Shown here piece after piece: positions 33,296-41,063 of a stretch of DNA of 64,000 nucleotides (its first letter is position 1; every line of letters begins with the position of its first letter). The notes beneath the pieces were generated by a model, which worked only from the letters and a program-made list of their open reading frames with translations, made no database searches and was not told the origin of the DNA. The stretch is taken from the NCBI RefSeq assembly GCF_010731635.1, contig NZ_AP022583.1, positions 2,108,001 through 2,172,000 on the forward strand, given 5' to 3'. The stretch comes from Mycobacterium noviomagense. GTDB taxonomy: Bacteria > Actinomycetota > Actinomycetes > Mycobacteriales > Mycobacteriaceae. The position numbers and the translations under genes are program-made.

Positions 33296-35059
33296 ATGTT
33301 AGAGGAACAACTCAGCGCCCAGGACGGAGCTCGCTTCGACTTTGTGATCGTTGGCGGCGGAACGGCGGGTTGCGTCGTCGCCGGCCGTCTTGCCGAGAAC
33401 CCCAATGTCAACGTCTTGATCGTTGAGGCAGGCATCGGAAACCCCTGGGACGTTGAGCTGGTTACCACTCCGTCACTGGCTATGGAAATCCGCGGCACTG
33501 CGTCAGACTGGAACTACAAGGCGATGTTCGTCAACCGGAATGTTTGGCAGCGCATTGACAAGCAATGCACCCGCGGGCGGGTGCTCGGTGGTAGCTCCTC
33601 TGGCAACTACTTCAGCTGGATTCCTGGCTGCAAGCCGACCTTTGATCGGTGGGCGGAATACGGTGGGCAGGAATGGAGCTGGGAGCCGCTTGTCCCGTAC
33701 CTCCGCAAGAGCGCGACCTACCACTGCGACCCCAAGGATGCCAAGCGTTACCCCGCCGAGCTCGAGAAGATCGGTGCCGGTGGCCCCATCCCCATTTCTC
33801 ATGCCGACATCCCTGAGTTGCAAAACTTCCGCGACGCTCTCATAAAGGCGTGGACGTCGCGTGGGTTGCCCTTGACCGAAAACATTTATGACGGTGAGAT
33901 GAACGGCCTCACCCATTCGATCAACAGCATCTACCAGGGCCAGCGCTCCGGCAGCTACCTGTTCGTGAAGGACAAGGCCAACATCACGATTTTGTCTGAA
34001 ACTCGCTCGAAGCGTCTGATCATCGATTACGCCGATCGCACGTGCAAGGGTGTGACGGTCGTCGACGCTAGCGGCAACGAGCGCAACTTCTACGCCAACC
34101 GTGAAGTCATCCTGTCCCAAGGGGTCTTCGAGAGCCCTAAGCTGCTGATGCTCAGCGGTATCGGTCCTGCCCGCGAGTTGGCTAAGCACGGTATCGCCGT
34201 GATTGTCGACTCTCGCCACGTCGGCCAGCACCTGCTTGACCACCCCGGAGTGCCCTTCGTGCTGCGCATCAACGACGGCTTCGGTATGGACGACACCCTT
34301 ATACGCCATGGTTCCAAGTACGAAGCTGCTGTTGCCGCCTACCGGAAGGACCATTCCGGACCCATCGGCTCGGGTCTGCTGGAAATGATCGGTTTCCCCC
34401 GCGTCGACGAGTACCTGGAGAAGGACCCCACTTACCGCGAGGCCAAGGCCGCCAACGGCGGGCTCGACCCGTTCTCTCCGGAGGGACAGCCGCACTTCGA
34501 ACTCGATTTTGTCTCGATGTTCGGCAGTGCGTTTCAGTGGCAATACCCGACCCCCGAGGAAGGTGACCACCTCACGGTGATGGTTGACCTGGTCCGACCG
34601 GTGTCCGAAGGCGGTGAGGTGACACTCAACAGCGCCGACCCGCTCGTGCAGCCCAACATCAACCTGAACTTCCTCGCCGATGAGCTTGACATCATTGCCT
34701 TGCGTGAGGGCATCAGGTTCACCTATGACGTTGTCACCAAGGGTGACGGCTTCAAGGACCTCGTGGTCAGCCAGTACCCCTGGGATATGCCTCTCGATTC
34801 GGACGAGTTGATGAGGACGTCTATTCAGGACCGCGTCCAGACGTCATTCCACCCATGCGGTACCGCCCGGCTGTCAAAGAACATTGACCAGGGTGTGGTC
34901 GACCCGAAGCTCAAGGTCCACGGGGTCAACAACCTCCGTGTCATCGATGCTTCGGTCACCCCCGTCATCCCTGACTGCCGCATCCAAAACCATGTCTACA
35001 TGATCGGCGAAAAGGGCGCGGACATGATCAAGGATGACCACAAGGACCTTTTCAAGTAA
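33296..35059 (+). CDS. GMC-family FAD oxidoreductase of fungal type
   Basis: A 587-residue flavoprotein from ATG 33296, which has GAGGAG 7 nt upstream (an ATG at 33260 has none). The FAD-binding start is DFVIVGGGTAGCVVAGRLAE (residues about 15-34), the GMC signature RGRVLGGSSSGNYFSW near 93, and the active-site pair His519 in SFHPCGTAR and His566 in IQNHVYMIGEKG. The C-terminal MIGEKGADMIK...HKDL ending and the body sequence are those of ascomycete alcohol-oxidase-like GMC proteins rather than bacterial choline dehydrogenases. GC is visibly lower than the neighbours. It likely oxidises an alcohol and forms hydrogen peroxide; a catalase gene follows. Substrate unknown. Confidence 0.88.
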   Translation: MLEEQLSAQDGARFDFVIVGGGTAGCVVAGRLAENPNVNVLIVEAGIGNPWDVELVTTPSLAMEIRGTASDWNYKAMFVNRNVWQRIDKQCTRGRVLGGSSSGNYFSWIPGCKPTFDRWAEYGGQEWSWEPLVPYLRKSATYHCDPKDAKRYPAELEKIGAGGPIPISHADIPELQNFRDALIKAWTSRGLPLTENIYDGEMNGLTHSINSIYQGQRSGSYLFVKDKANITILSETRSKRLIIDYADRTCKGVTVVDASGNERNFYANREVILSQGVFESPKLLMLSGIGPARELAKHGIAVIVDSRHVGQHLLDHPGVPFVLRINDGFGMDDTLIRHGSKYEAAVAAYRKDHSGPIGSGLLEMIGFPRVDEYLEKDPTYREAKAANGGLDPFSPEGQPHFELDFVSMFGSAFQWQYPTPEEGDHLTVMVDLVRPVSEGGEVTLNSADPLVQPNINLNFLADELDIIALREGIRFTYDVVTKGDGFKDLVVSQYPWDMPLDSDELMRTSIQDRVQTSFHPCGTARLSKNIDQGVVDPKLKVHGVNNLRVIDASVTPVIPDCRIQNHVYMIGEKGADMIKDDHKDLFK

Positions 35060-35077
35060 CGCGCCCACCTTGACCTA

Positions 35078-35115
35078 TCGGCGGGGCGCCCCCACGACCC
35101 AACCCGCCCCGCCGA
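35078..35115 (+). terminator. Hairpin terminator after the GMC gene
   Basis: TCGGCGGGGCG (35078-35088) pairs perfectly with CGCCCCGCCGA (35105-35115), an 11-bp stem with a 16-nt loop, 18 nt after the stop codon. Only a weak T-rich tail follows, as is usual in mycobacteria. Confidence 0.6.
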
Positions 35116-35196
35116 TTCCAACTCAATTGCCTTTCAGGGCCTCTGCACGGTATTGGCGTAGCTGCCTTGAGATTTCAAATGCAAGGAGATAGTGAA

Positions 35197-36651
35197 ATGG
35201 CGGATAACTACACCACGACGAATGCGGGTGCTCCAGCGCCGAGTGACGAACTATCGTTGTCATTGGGCCCCGATGGGCCAATCCTGTTGCAGGATTCCTA
35301 CCTTATCGAGCAGATGGCTGCGTTCAATCGGGAGCGGGTGCCGGAGCGTCAGCCGCACGCCAAGGGGGCTGGTGCGTTCGGTCGTTTCGAGGTCACCAAT
35401 GATCTGAGCGCCTACACGAAGGCCGCGGTGTTCCAACCGGGAGCTACGACCGAGGTGTTTGTGCGGCTCGCGACCAATGCCGGTGAGCGCGGCAGCGCCG
35501 ACACCCTGCGGGACACCCGGGGATTTTCGGTGAAGTTCTACACCACCGAGGGCAACTTAGACATCGTCGGCAACAATGTGCCGATCTTTTTCATCCGCGA
35601 TCCCATCAAGTTTCCGCAGTTGATCCGCTCGGCCAAGCGCCGCGCGAACAACAATTGCCACGACCACAACATGCAGTGGGATTTTTGGACGCTGTCGCCC
35701 GAGACGGCTCATCTGGTGACGCTGGTGATGGGGGACCGCGGTATTCCCAAGACATTTCGGCACATGAACGGCTACGGCCTGCACGCGTTTAGCTGGATCA
35801 ACACCGCTGGGGAGATCTGTTGGGTCAAATACCACTTCAAGACAAATCAGGGCATCCAATGGTTGACCCAGGAAGACGGGGATCGGCTGGCCGGCACCGA
35901 CCCGGACTGCTGCATGCGCGACCTGCATGAGGCGATCGCGTGCGGGGAGTATCCGAGCTGGTCGCTCAAGGTGCAGATCATGCCGTTCGCCGACGCCAAG
36001 ACCTACCGGCTCAATCCGTTTGATGTGACCAAGGTGTGGCCGCATTCCGACTATCCGCTCATCGATCTGGGCACGATGACGCTGGACCGCAACGTCACCG
36101 ATCACCACACCGAGGTGGAGCAGGCCACCTTCGCGCCCCACGACCTGGTGCCCGGCACCGGGCTAAGCCCGGACAAGCTGTTGCTGGGGCGCAGTTTCGC
36201 CTACGCCGATGCGCACCGCTACCGCGTCGGGGCCAACCACAACCAGATCCCGGTCAACGCCCCTAGGTGTGAGGTGCGCAGCTATTCCAAGGACGGGCAG
36301 ATGCGCTTTGTCAACTCCACCGACCCGGTGTATGCCCCCAACTCCGTCGGTGGGCCGAAGGCCGATCCCGATCGGGCGTCCGAGGTGCGCTGGTCGGCCG
36401 ATGGAGAGATGGTGCGCGCCGCCTACACGCTGCGGCCGGATGATGACGATTGGAGTCAGGCCGGCACCCTGGTGCGCGAGGTCATGGACGACGCGGCACG
36501 CGAGCGCCTGGTGCACAATGTCGTTCATCACGTCTCCGATGGCGTGAAAGAACCCGTGCTGTCCCGAGTCGTCGAATACTGGTACAACATCGACGCCGAC
36601 ATAGGCAAGAAAATCGAGGACGGTATCCGCGCAGCCAACCTGAGCCGGTAA
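35197..36651 (+). CDS. Haem catalase (monofunctional, clade 3)
   Basis: A 484-residue catalase starting at ATG 35197 behind AAGGAG. The distal histidine is His54 in RQPHAKGAGAFG, the distal asparagine lies in DIVGNNVPIFFIRD (about 126), and the proximal haem tyrosine is in RSFAYADAHRYRVG (about 330). Length is typical of small-subunit catalases. It turns hydrogen peroxide into water and oxygen. M. tuberculosis has only the bifunctional KatG, so this is an extra enzyme; standing behind a peroxide-forming GMC oxidase it probably protects against its product. Confidence 0.93.
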   Translation: MADNYTTTNAGAPAPSDELSLSLGPDGPILLQDSYLIEQMAAFNRERVPERQPHAKGAGAFGRFEVTNDLSAYTKAAVFQPGATTEVFVRLATNAGERGSADTLRDTRGFSVKFYTTEGNLDIVGNNVPIFFIRDPIKFPQLIRSAKRRANNNCHDHNMQWDFWTLSPETAHLVTLVMGDRGIPKTFRHMNGYGLHAFSWINTAGEICWVKYHFKTNQGIQWLTQEDGDRLAGTDPDCCMRDLHEAIACGEYPSWSLKVQIMPFADAKTYRLNPFDVTKVWPHSDYPLIDLGTMTLDRNVTDHHTEVEQATFAPHDLVPGTGLSPDKLLLGRSFAYADAHRYRVGANHNQIPVNAPRCEVRSYSKDGQMRFVNSTDPVYAPNSVGGPKADPDRASEVRWSADGEMVRAAYTLRPDDDDWSQAGTLVREVMDDAARERLVHNVVHHVSDGVKEPVLSRVVEYWYNIDADIGKKIEDGIRAANLSR

Positions 36652-36729
36652 AAAGCGGAAGTCGCGGCACCCAGTGTCTACCGCTACGGTGCACCTTGAA
36701 AGCTGTTCCACCGTAAATGCCGGCGCGAT

Positions 36730-36885
36730 ATGGCGGAGAACAATACAACGACCTCCCACGACGCTCGCGACCGCGACCTGGTCACGCTGGTGACCGGCTG
36801 CAGCCAGCACATCTCAACGCGGCTGGCATGGCTACGAATGCGGATGAAAGCCGAAGCGCCGCAGGCGCTTCTGGTCGCATCCTGA
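36730..36885 (+). CDS. Possible 51-residue protein between catalase and Dps
   Basis: A short frame beginning MAENNTTTSHDARDRDLVTL and ending in KAEAPQALLVAS lies in the 296-bp catalase-Dps gap. The start resembles that of the catalase (MADNYTTT). No good ribosome site is seen, and the rest of the gap holds nothing recognisable. It may be a relic or a small protein; support is weak. Confidence 0.3.
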   Translation: MAENNTTTSHDARDRDLVTLVTGCSQHISTRLAWLRMRMKAEAPQALLVAS

Positions 36886-36947
36886 CTTCGGCATTAGGTT
36901 GAAATACGCGGTTTCCGGCGCCACCGATACCAGGAAGGGAATCTGTC

Positions 36948-37448
36948 ATGACCACTTCAGTTCCGAGCACCCGTCGTGACGTCAACGATGTGCACATGTT
37001 CCAAGCTCCTGATAGCTTGCCGCAGAATCTGCAGAAGGTACTCGTGGACTTGATCGAGCTGCACCTCCAAAGCAAGCAAGCGCACTGGAACCTCGTCGGA
37101 ACGAACTTCCGAGATCTGCACCTACAACTCGACAGCATCGTCGACACGGCACGCCGAGCCAGTGACACGATCGCCGAACGTATGCGGGCTCTTTGGGTCG
37201 TTCCGGACGGACGCTCCGACACGGTCGCGGCGACCACAACTGTCCCCGCCATAACACCAGGAGAGCTGAACACCACTGAAACGGTCGACACGATCACCGA
37301 CCGGATCTATGCGGTGGTGGACACCATGCGCACAGTGCATGACGACGTGGGCGCCGCCGATCCGTCGACCGCTGACCTCTTACACGCCATCATTGATGCC
37401 CTGGAGAAGCAAGCCTGGATGCTTAAATCCGAAAACCGCAAAGCGTAA
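36948..37448 (+). CDS. Dps-family ferritin-like DNA/iron-protecting protein
   Basis: A 166-residue Dps protein with the ferroxidase motif in ELHLQSKQAHWNLVG (His) and DLHLQLDSIVDTARRASDTIAER (acidic residues, shown here in part) and the standard four-helix pattern. Dps dodecamers oxidise Fe(II) with hydrogen peroxide and store the iron, preventing Fenton damage. GGAAGGGAATC precedes the ATG. It follows the catalase in the same direction and completes a peroxide-defence set beside the oxidase. Confidence 0.88.
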   Translation: MTTSVPSTRRDVNDVHMFQAPDSLPQNLQKVLVDLIELHLQSKQAHWNLVGTNFRDLHLQLDSIVDTARRASDTIAERMRALWVVPDGRSDTVAATTTVPAITPGELNTTETVDTITDRIYAVVDTMRTVHDDVGAADPSTADLLHAIIDALEKQAWMLKSENRKA

Positions 37449-37519
37449 GTTATCCATTTGATCCGTTGAACTTGGGCGCAAGTGGTTTCGTCGTCTAAGG
37501 CCTGCTATGACAGCGTGGG

Positions 37520-37822
37520 ATGCATGATCAAGAAGCAAGTCAAGAGAACTACCAGGTCAATCTGCCAACTGACAAACAGCTTTTCAACTACTTTGGCATC
37601 TCCCAGGTGCAAAAAGCAGTGGCGCAGTGTCAACGTGAAGTGGCTCAGGCGCGACGACGGTGCACTCGTCGCAAGCGACAGCCGACGCTTGATAGAACGC
37701 GGATACCGCCCGATAGCTGGCGCATCTTGGACTCCCCGCCAGATAAGGGATCACACTGGTTGTGGCGGCTACCGGCTGATCGGCTGATGGCCGTCCCGGA
37801 AATTGCATTTGAGGAGAAGTGA
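37520..37822 (+). CDS. Hypothetical 100-residue protein overlapping the formate dehydrogenase start
   Basis: The frame 37520-37822 encodes a glutamine- and arginine-rich protein (LFNYFGISQVQKAVAQCQRE in the middle) with no recognised domain. Its stop TGA overlaps the formate dehydrogenase ATG as TGATG, an arrangement used in coupled translation. Against it: no clear ribosome site, and the 37449-37821 gap otherwise looks non-coding. Kept as a low-confidence candidate. Confidence 0.35.
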   Translation: MHDQEASQENYQVNLPTDKQLFNYFGISQVQKAVAQCQREVAQARRRCTRRKRQPTLDRTRIPPDSWRILDSPPDKGSHWLWRLPADRLMAVPEIAFEEK

Positions 37823-38976
37823 TGGCGAAGTGTGTGATGGTTTTGTATCCCGATCCGGTCAACGGATACCCGCCGAAGTACGCTCGCGACAGCATCCCCG
37901 TGATCAAGAGCTACCCGGATGGGACGTCGTTGCCGACGCCGTCGAAGATCGACTTCACGCCCGGCGAACTGCTCGGCTGTGTATCGGGGGCGTTGGGATT
38001 GCGGAAGTTTTTCGAAGAGAACGGCCACGAGTTGGTGGTGACGTCGGACAAGGACGGTCCGGACTCAGAGTTCGAGCGGGAGCTGCCCGATGCCGACATC
38101 GTGATTTCTCAACCGTTTTGGCCTGCGTACATCACCAAAGAGCGGTTCGCCAAGGCGCCTAAACTCAAGCTGGCGCTCACCGCTGGCATCGGATCGGACC
38201 ATGTGGATCTTGACGAAGCGCAAAAGCGCGGCGTCACCGTCGCCGAAGAAACCTGGAGCAACAGCGTCAGTGTCGCGGAGCACGCGGTGATGCAGATCCT
38301 GGCGTTAGTGCGGAACTTCGTCCCATCGCACCAATGGATAGTCGACGGTGGCTGGAACATTGCCGACTGTGTGGAGCGTGCCTACGACGTTGAAGGCATG
38401 GATGTCGGGGTGATCGCCGCCGGCCGCATAGGACGGGCCGTGCTGGAGCGCATGAAGCCGTTCGGAGTGCACCTGCATTACTTCGACGTTCATCGGTTGT
38501 CGCCCGAGGCGGAGAAGGAGCTCAACGTCACGTACCACCCCAGCGTGGAATCGCTGGCGAGCTCGGTAGATGTGGTGTCGATCCACTCACCGCTGATCTC
38601 GCAGACCCACCGCATGTTCAACGAGAAACTGCTGAAGAAAATGCGACGCGGCTCCTACATCGTCAACACCGCCCGGGCCGAGGAAACCGACCAGAAGGCG
38701 ATCGTGGCGGCGCTGGAAAGCGGCCACCTCGCCGGCTACGCCGGTGACGTGTGGTTCCCCCAGCCGCCCCCGACGGACCACCCGTGGCGCACTATGCGCA
38801 ACAACGCGATGACGCCGCACGTATCAGGCACCACCTTATCAGCGCAGGCGCGCTACGCCGCCGGCACCCGCGAAATCCTCGAAGACTGGTTGGCCGGCAA
38901 GCCCATCCGCTCGGAGTACTTGATCGTGGAGGGCGGAAAGTTCGCCGGCACCGGGGCGAAGTCCTACCAGCAGTAG
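37822..38976 (+). CDS. fdh: NAD-dependent formate dehydrogenase (metal-free, D-2-hydroxyacid dehydrogenase fold)
   Basis: A 384-residue enzyme that oxidises formate to CO2 with NAD+. It aligns to the Pseudomonas sp. 101 / M. vaccae enzyme with a constant one-residue offset: Asn147, Asp222 (NAD specificity), Arg285, Asp309, Gln314 and His333 correspond to Asn146, Asp221, Arg284, Asp308, Gln313 and His332. GAGGAGAAG precedes ATG 37822. The two cysteines linked to inactivation of that enzyme, Cys145 and Cys255, are Ser and His here. The C-terminus is shorter by about 15 residues. It ends the oxidase-catalase-Dps run and would dispose of formate and yield NADH. Confidence 0.93.
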   Translation: MAKCVMVLYPDPVNGYPPKYARDSIPVIKSYPDGTSLPTPSKIDFTPGELLGCVSGALGLRKFFEENGHELVVTSDKDGPDSEFERELPDADIVISQPFWPAYITKERFAKAPKLKLALTAGIGSDHVDLDEAQKRGVTVAEETWSNSVSVAEHAVMQILALVRNFVPSHQWIVDGGWNIADCVERAYDVEGMDVGVIAAGRIGRAVLERMKPFGVHLHYFDVHRLSPEAEKELNVTYHPSVESLASSVDVVSIHSPLISQTHRMFNEKLLKKMRRGSYIVNTARAEETDQKAIVAALESGHLAGYAGDVWFPQPPPTDHPWRTMRNNAMTPHVSGTTLSAQARYAAGTREILEDWLAGKPIRSEYLIVEGGKFAGTGAKSYQQ

Positions 38977-39010
38977 CCGCCCACATCCAACCATCCGCGG
39001 GCGGCGGATT

Positions 39011-39027
39011 ATCGGAAGCCGTCCGAT
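39011..39027. terminator. Small hairpin between convergent genes
   Basis: ATCGGA-AGCCG-TCCGAT forms a 6-bp stem 35 nt after the formate dehydrogenase stop and is followed by an A/T-rich run. It may end both converging transcripts; the stem is short, so confidence is low. Confidence 0.35.
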
Positions 39028-39081
39028 TCCAATTCAATATTGGCTGGTCTTGAACGCTCTACTGGGATAGCACGCGATTGG

Positions 39082-40001
39082 CTATGCAGCGTGCGTGTTG
39101 AACCAATCCATCGGCAGTTCGGGGTGCTCGCCGAAGTAGTTGTAGCCGTCGAAGCGTCGGGTTGTTCCCTCGATCCAGTGCAGCTTCTTCTCCTCCGCGG
39201 GGATGGCGTCATAGATCGACTGCACATCCTCTGGGCGGGTCATCGAGTCGTGGTGAACCTGCACCACCAACGTGGGGATGCGGATCGACTTGGCGTACTC
39301 GATCGGCGACTGCTCGGACAGATGGAAACCGGTTCGTTCGTGGACCGCCTTGGCGAATCGCTCGTATCCGTCCGGAATGTTGTTGGCCCTGACGAACTCC
39401 TCGATGACCGGGTTCGCCGACACCGGCTGCAGCAGGATCAGCGACTTGATGTGCTCGAACTCCTCCGGGTGCTTGGCCATCGCGACGCAGGTCGAGTCAC
39501 CGCCTAGGCACACGCTGAGCAGAAACGTGGTCATCGACGCGGTGTCTGGACGCGACTGGGCGTAGCGCACCGACCCGATCACGTCGCGATACTCCAGCAG
39601 ACCGATTCCGGCGGTGCCGCCGTTGCGTGCTCCGCTCAGCCCGTGGTTGCTCATGTCGTAGCACAAGATGTTGTAGCCGGCGTCGTGCAGCGCCTTGTAC
39701 TCGGGCAGGAAGTTCACCTCGAATCCACCCAACCCACCGAACTCCGGCAGATGGCCGGGATAGCCGTACCGATTGCCGGGCAGAAGTGGTTATGGATGAT
39801 CAGCTTGTCCGAATCGGCTGGGATGAACCACCCTTCGAGCGGAACGCCGTCCATCGAGGGAAAGAACACCTCTTCGTACTCCAGGCCCACCTCCCCGGGA
39901 CGGCGCAGCACCGGTGCACGCCGGCCTGCCGTCGTGCCCGTCACCCACATGTCCACGAAACTGTCGAGGGCTGCTTGACCCTGCTGGTCCTGGTTCGCCA
40001 T
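39082..40001 (-). pseudogene. Alpha/beta hydrolase with cysteine nucleophile, frameshifted
   Basis: The N-terminal part from ATG 40001 (GAGGAAG upstream) reads to LIIHNHFCPA, and the rest continues one frame over as NRYGYPGHLPEFGGLGGFEV, so one base is missing at about 39772-39777. Restored, the protein is 306 residues. The nucleophile elbow reads SVCLGG, a Cys as in dienelactone hydrolase instead of the usual GxSxG serine. Asp and His candidates lie in HHDSMTRPED and LHWIEG. It is convergent with the formate dehydrogenase and divergent from the broken regulator. It may be inactive in this strain, or the shift may be a sequencing error. Confidence 0.72.
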
Positions 40002-40142
40002 GGCGGTGACTTCCTCGATGTCGACGTGAATGCGCTTGCCACATCGACGCTACGCAGGACCGGACCGGAAAGGCAGGTGCTGGTCCTAGGGGTACTGGCG
40101 GACCCTCCCTGCGACCGCGGCCCTTTGCCTACTGTGTTCCAC

Positions 40143-41022
40143 ATGGACATCGCCCAGGACATCAAGGGCTTCCTGGTGTCCCGCCGCGCGAGAATCACGC
40201 CCGAGCAGGTGGGCCTCCCGGCAGGGCGGCGACGGCGCGTTCCGGGCTGCGGCGCGAGGAAGTCGCACAGTTGGCCGGCGTGAGCATCGAGTACTACACC
40301 CAGATCGAGCGGGGAAACGTCACCGGCGTTTCCGACGCGGTGCTCGATGCCGTCGCCAGTGCGCTACGACTCACCGAGGCGGAGACCACGCACCTGTTCG
40401 ATCTGGCCCGCGCCGCTACCACTAAGGCGGGTAGGACGCGGCTGCGGCGCACCGACCGGGGTGTCCCGGACGGGGTGCAGGCGTTGCTGGACAGCATGGT
40501 CACCGCACCGGCTGTCGTCATCAACGGCCACCTCGACATCGTCGCCGCCAATGCGCTTGGGCGGGCTCTGTATGCACCTGTCTTCGACCGGGCGACGGCG
40601 ACGCCGAACCTGGCCCGGTTCGTCTTCTTCGATCCCTGCGCCGACTACCTCTTCCCGGAGTGGAACATCGCCGCCGATGATGCCGTGCCCTGCTGCGGGC
40701 CGAAGCTGCGCGGTCCCTGCACTCGACAGCTGTCACCGGACGTGTTGGGGAACTCGCCACTCGCAGCGAGCAATTCCGTACCCGCTGGGCAGCGCACAAC
40801 GTCAAAGCACATCGTCACGGCGTCAAACGATTTCGGCACTCGGAGGTCGGCGAACTTTCGCTCACCTACAACGCCTTGGACATTACCGCCGCGGGAGGGT
40901 TGACCATGATCGGCTACACCGCGCAACCGCACTCACGGTCCGAAGAAGCCTTGCGTTTACTCGCCAGCTGGACCGCCACCGACCACGCCGCCACTGACGC
41001 CGAGCAAAGCACCGATGCATAG
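40143..41022 (+). pseudogene. XRE-family regulator with MmyB-like ligand domain, two frameshifts
   Basis: Three successive frames make one protein of about 293 residues. MDIAQDIKGFLVSRRARITP runs to VPG at about 40245, the helix-turn-helix LRREEVAQLAGVSIEYYTQIERG to IAADDAV follows in the next frame (written in two parts), and ALLRAEAARSL to the TAG at 41020 in the third. Each junction fits a one-base deletion (about 40245 and 40687). The middle and end match the MmyB-type ligand-binding domain (FVFFDPCADYLFPEW). It is divergent from the hydrolase it probably controlled, which is broken too. Confidence 0.7.
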
Positions 41023-41063
41023 GTCGAGGCGGAATAAGCGCTGCGGCAACGTTATTCGAACCG

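Noticed and set aside
33296..35059. GMC gene as a yeast-type methanol oxidase
   Set aside because: The sequence blocks I know from yeast alcohol oxidase are absent; only the gene company suggests C1 metabolism, so the product is left as a GMC oxidoreductase of unknown substrate.
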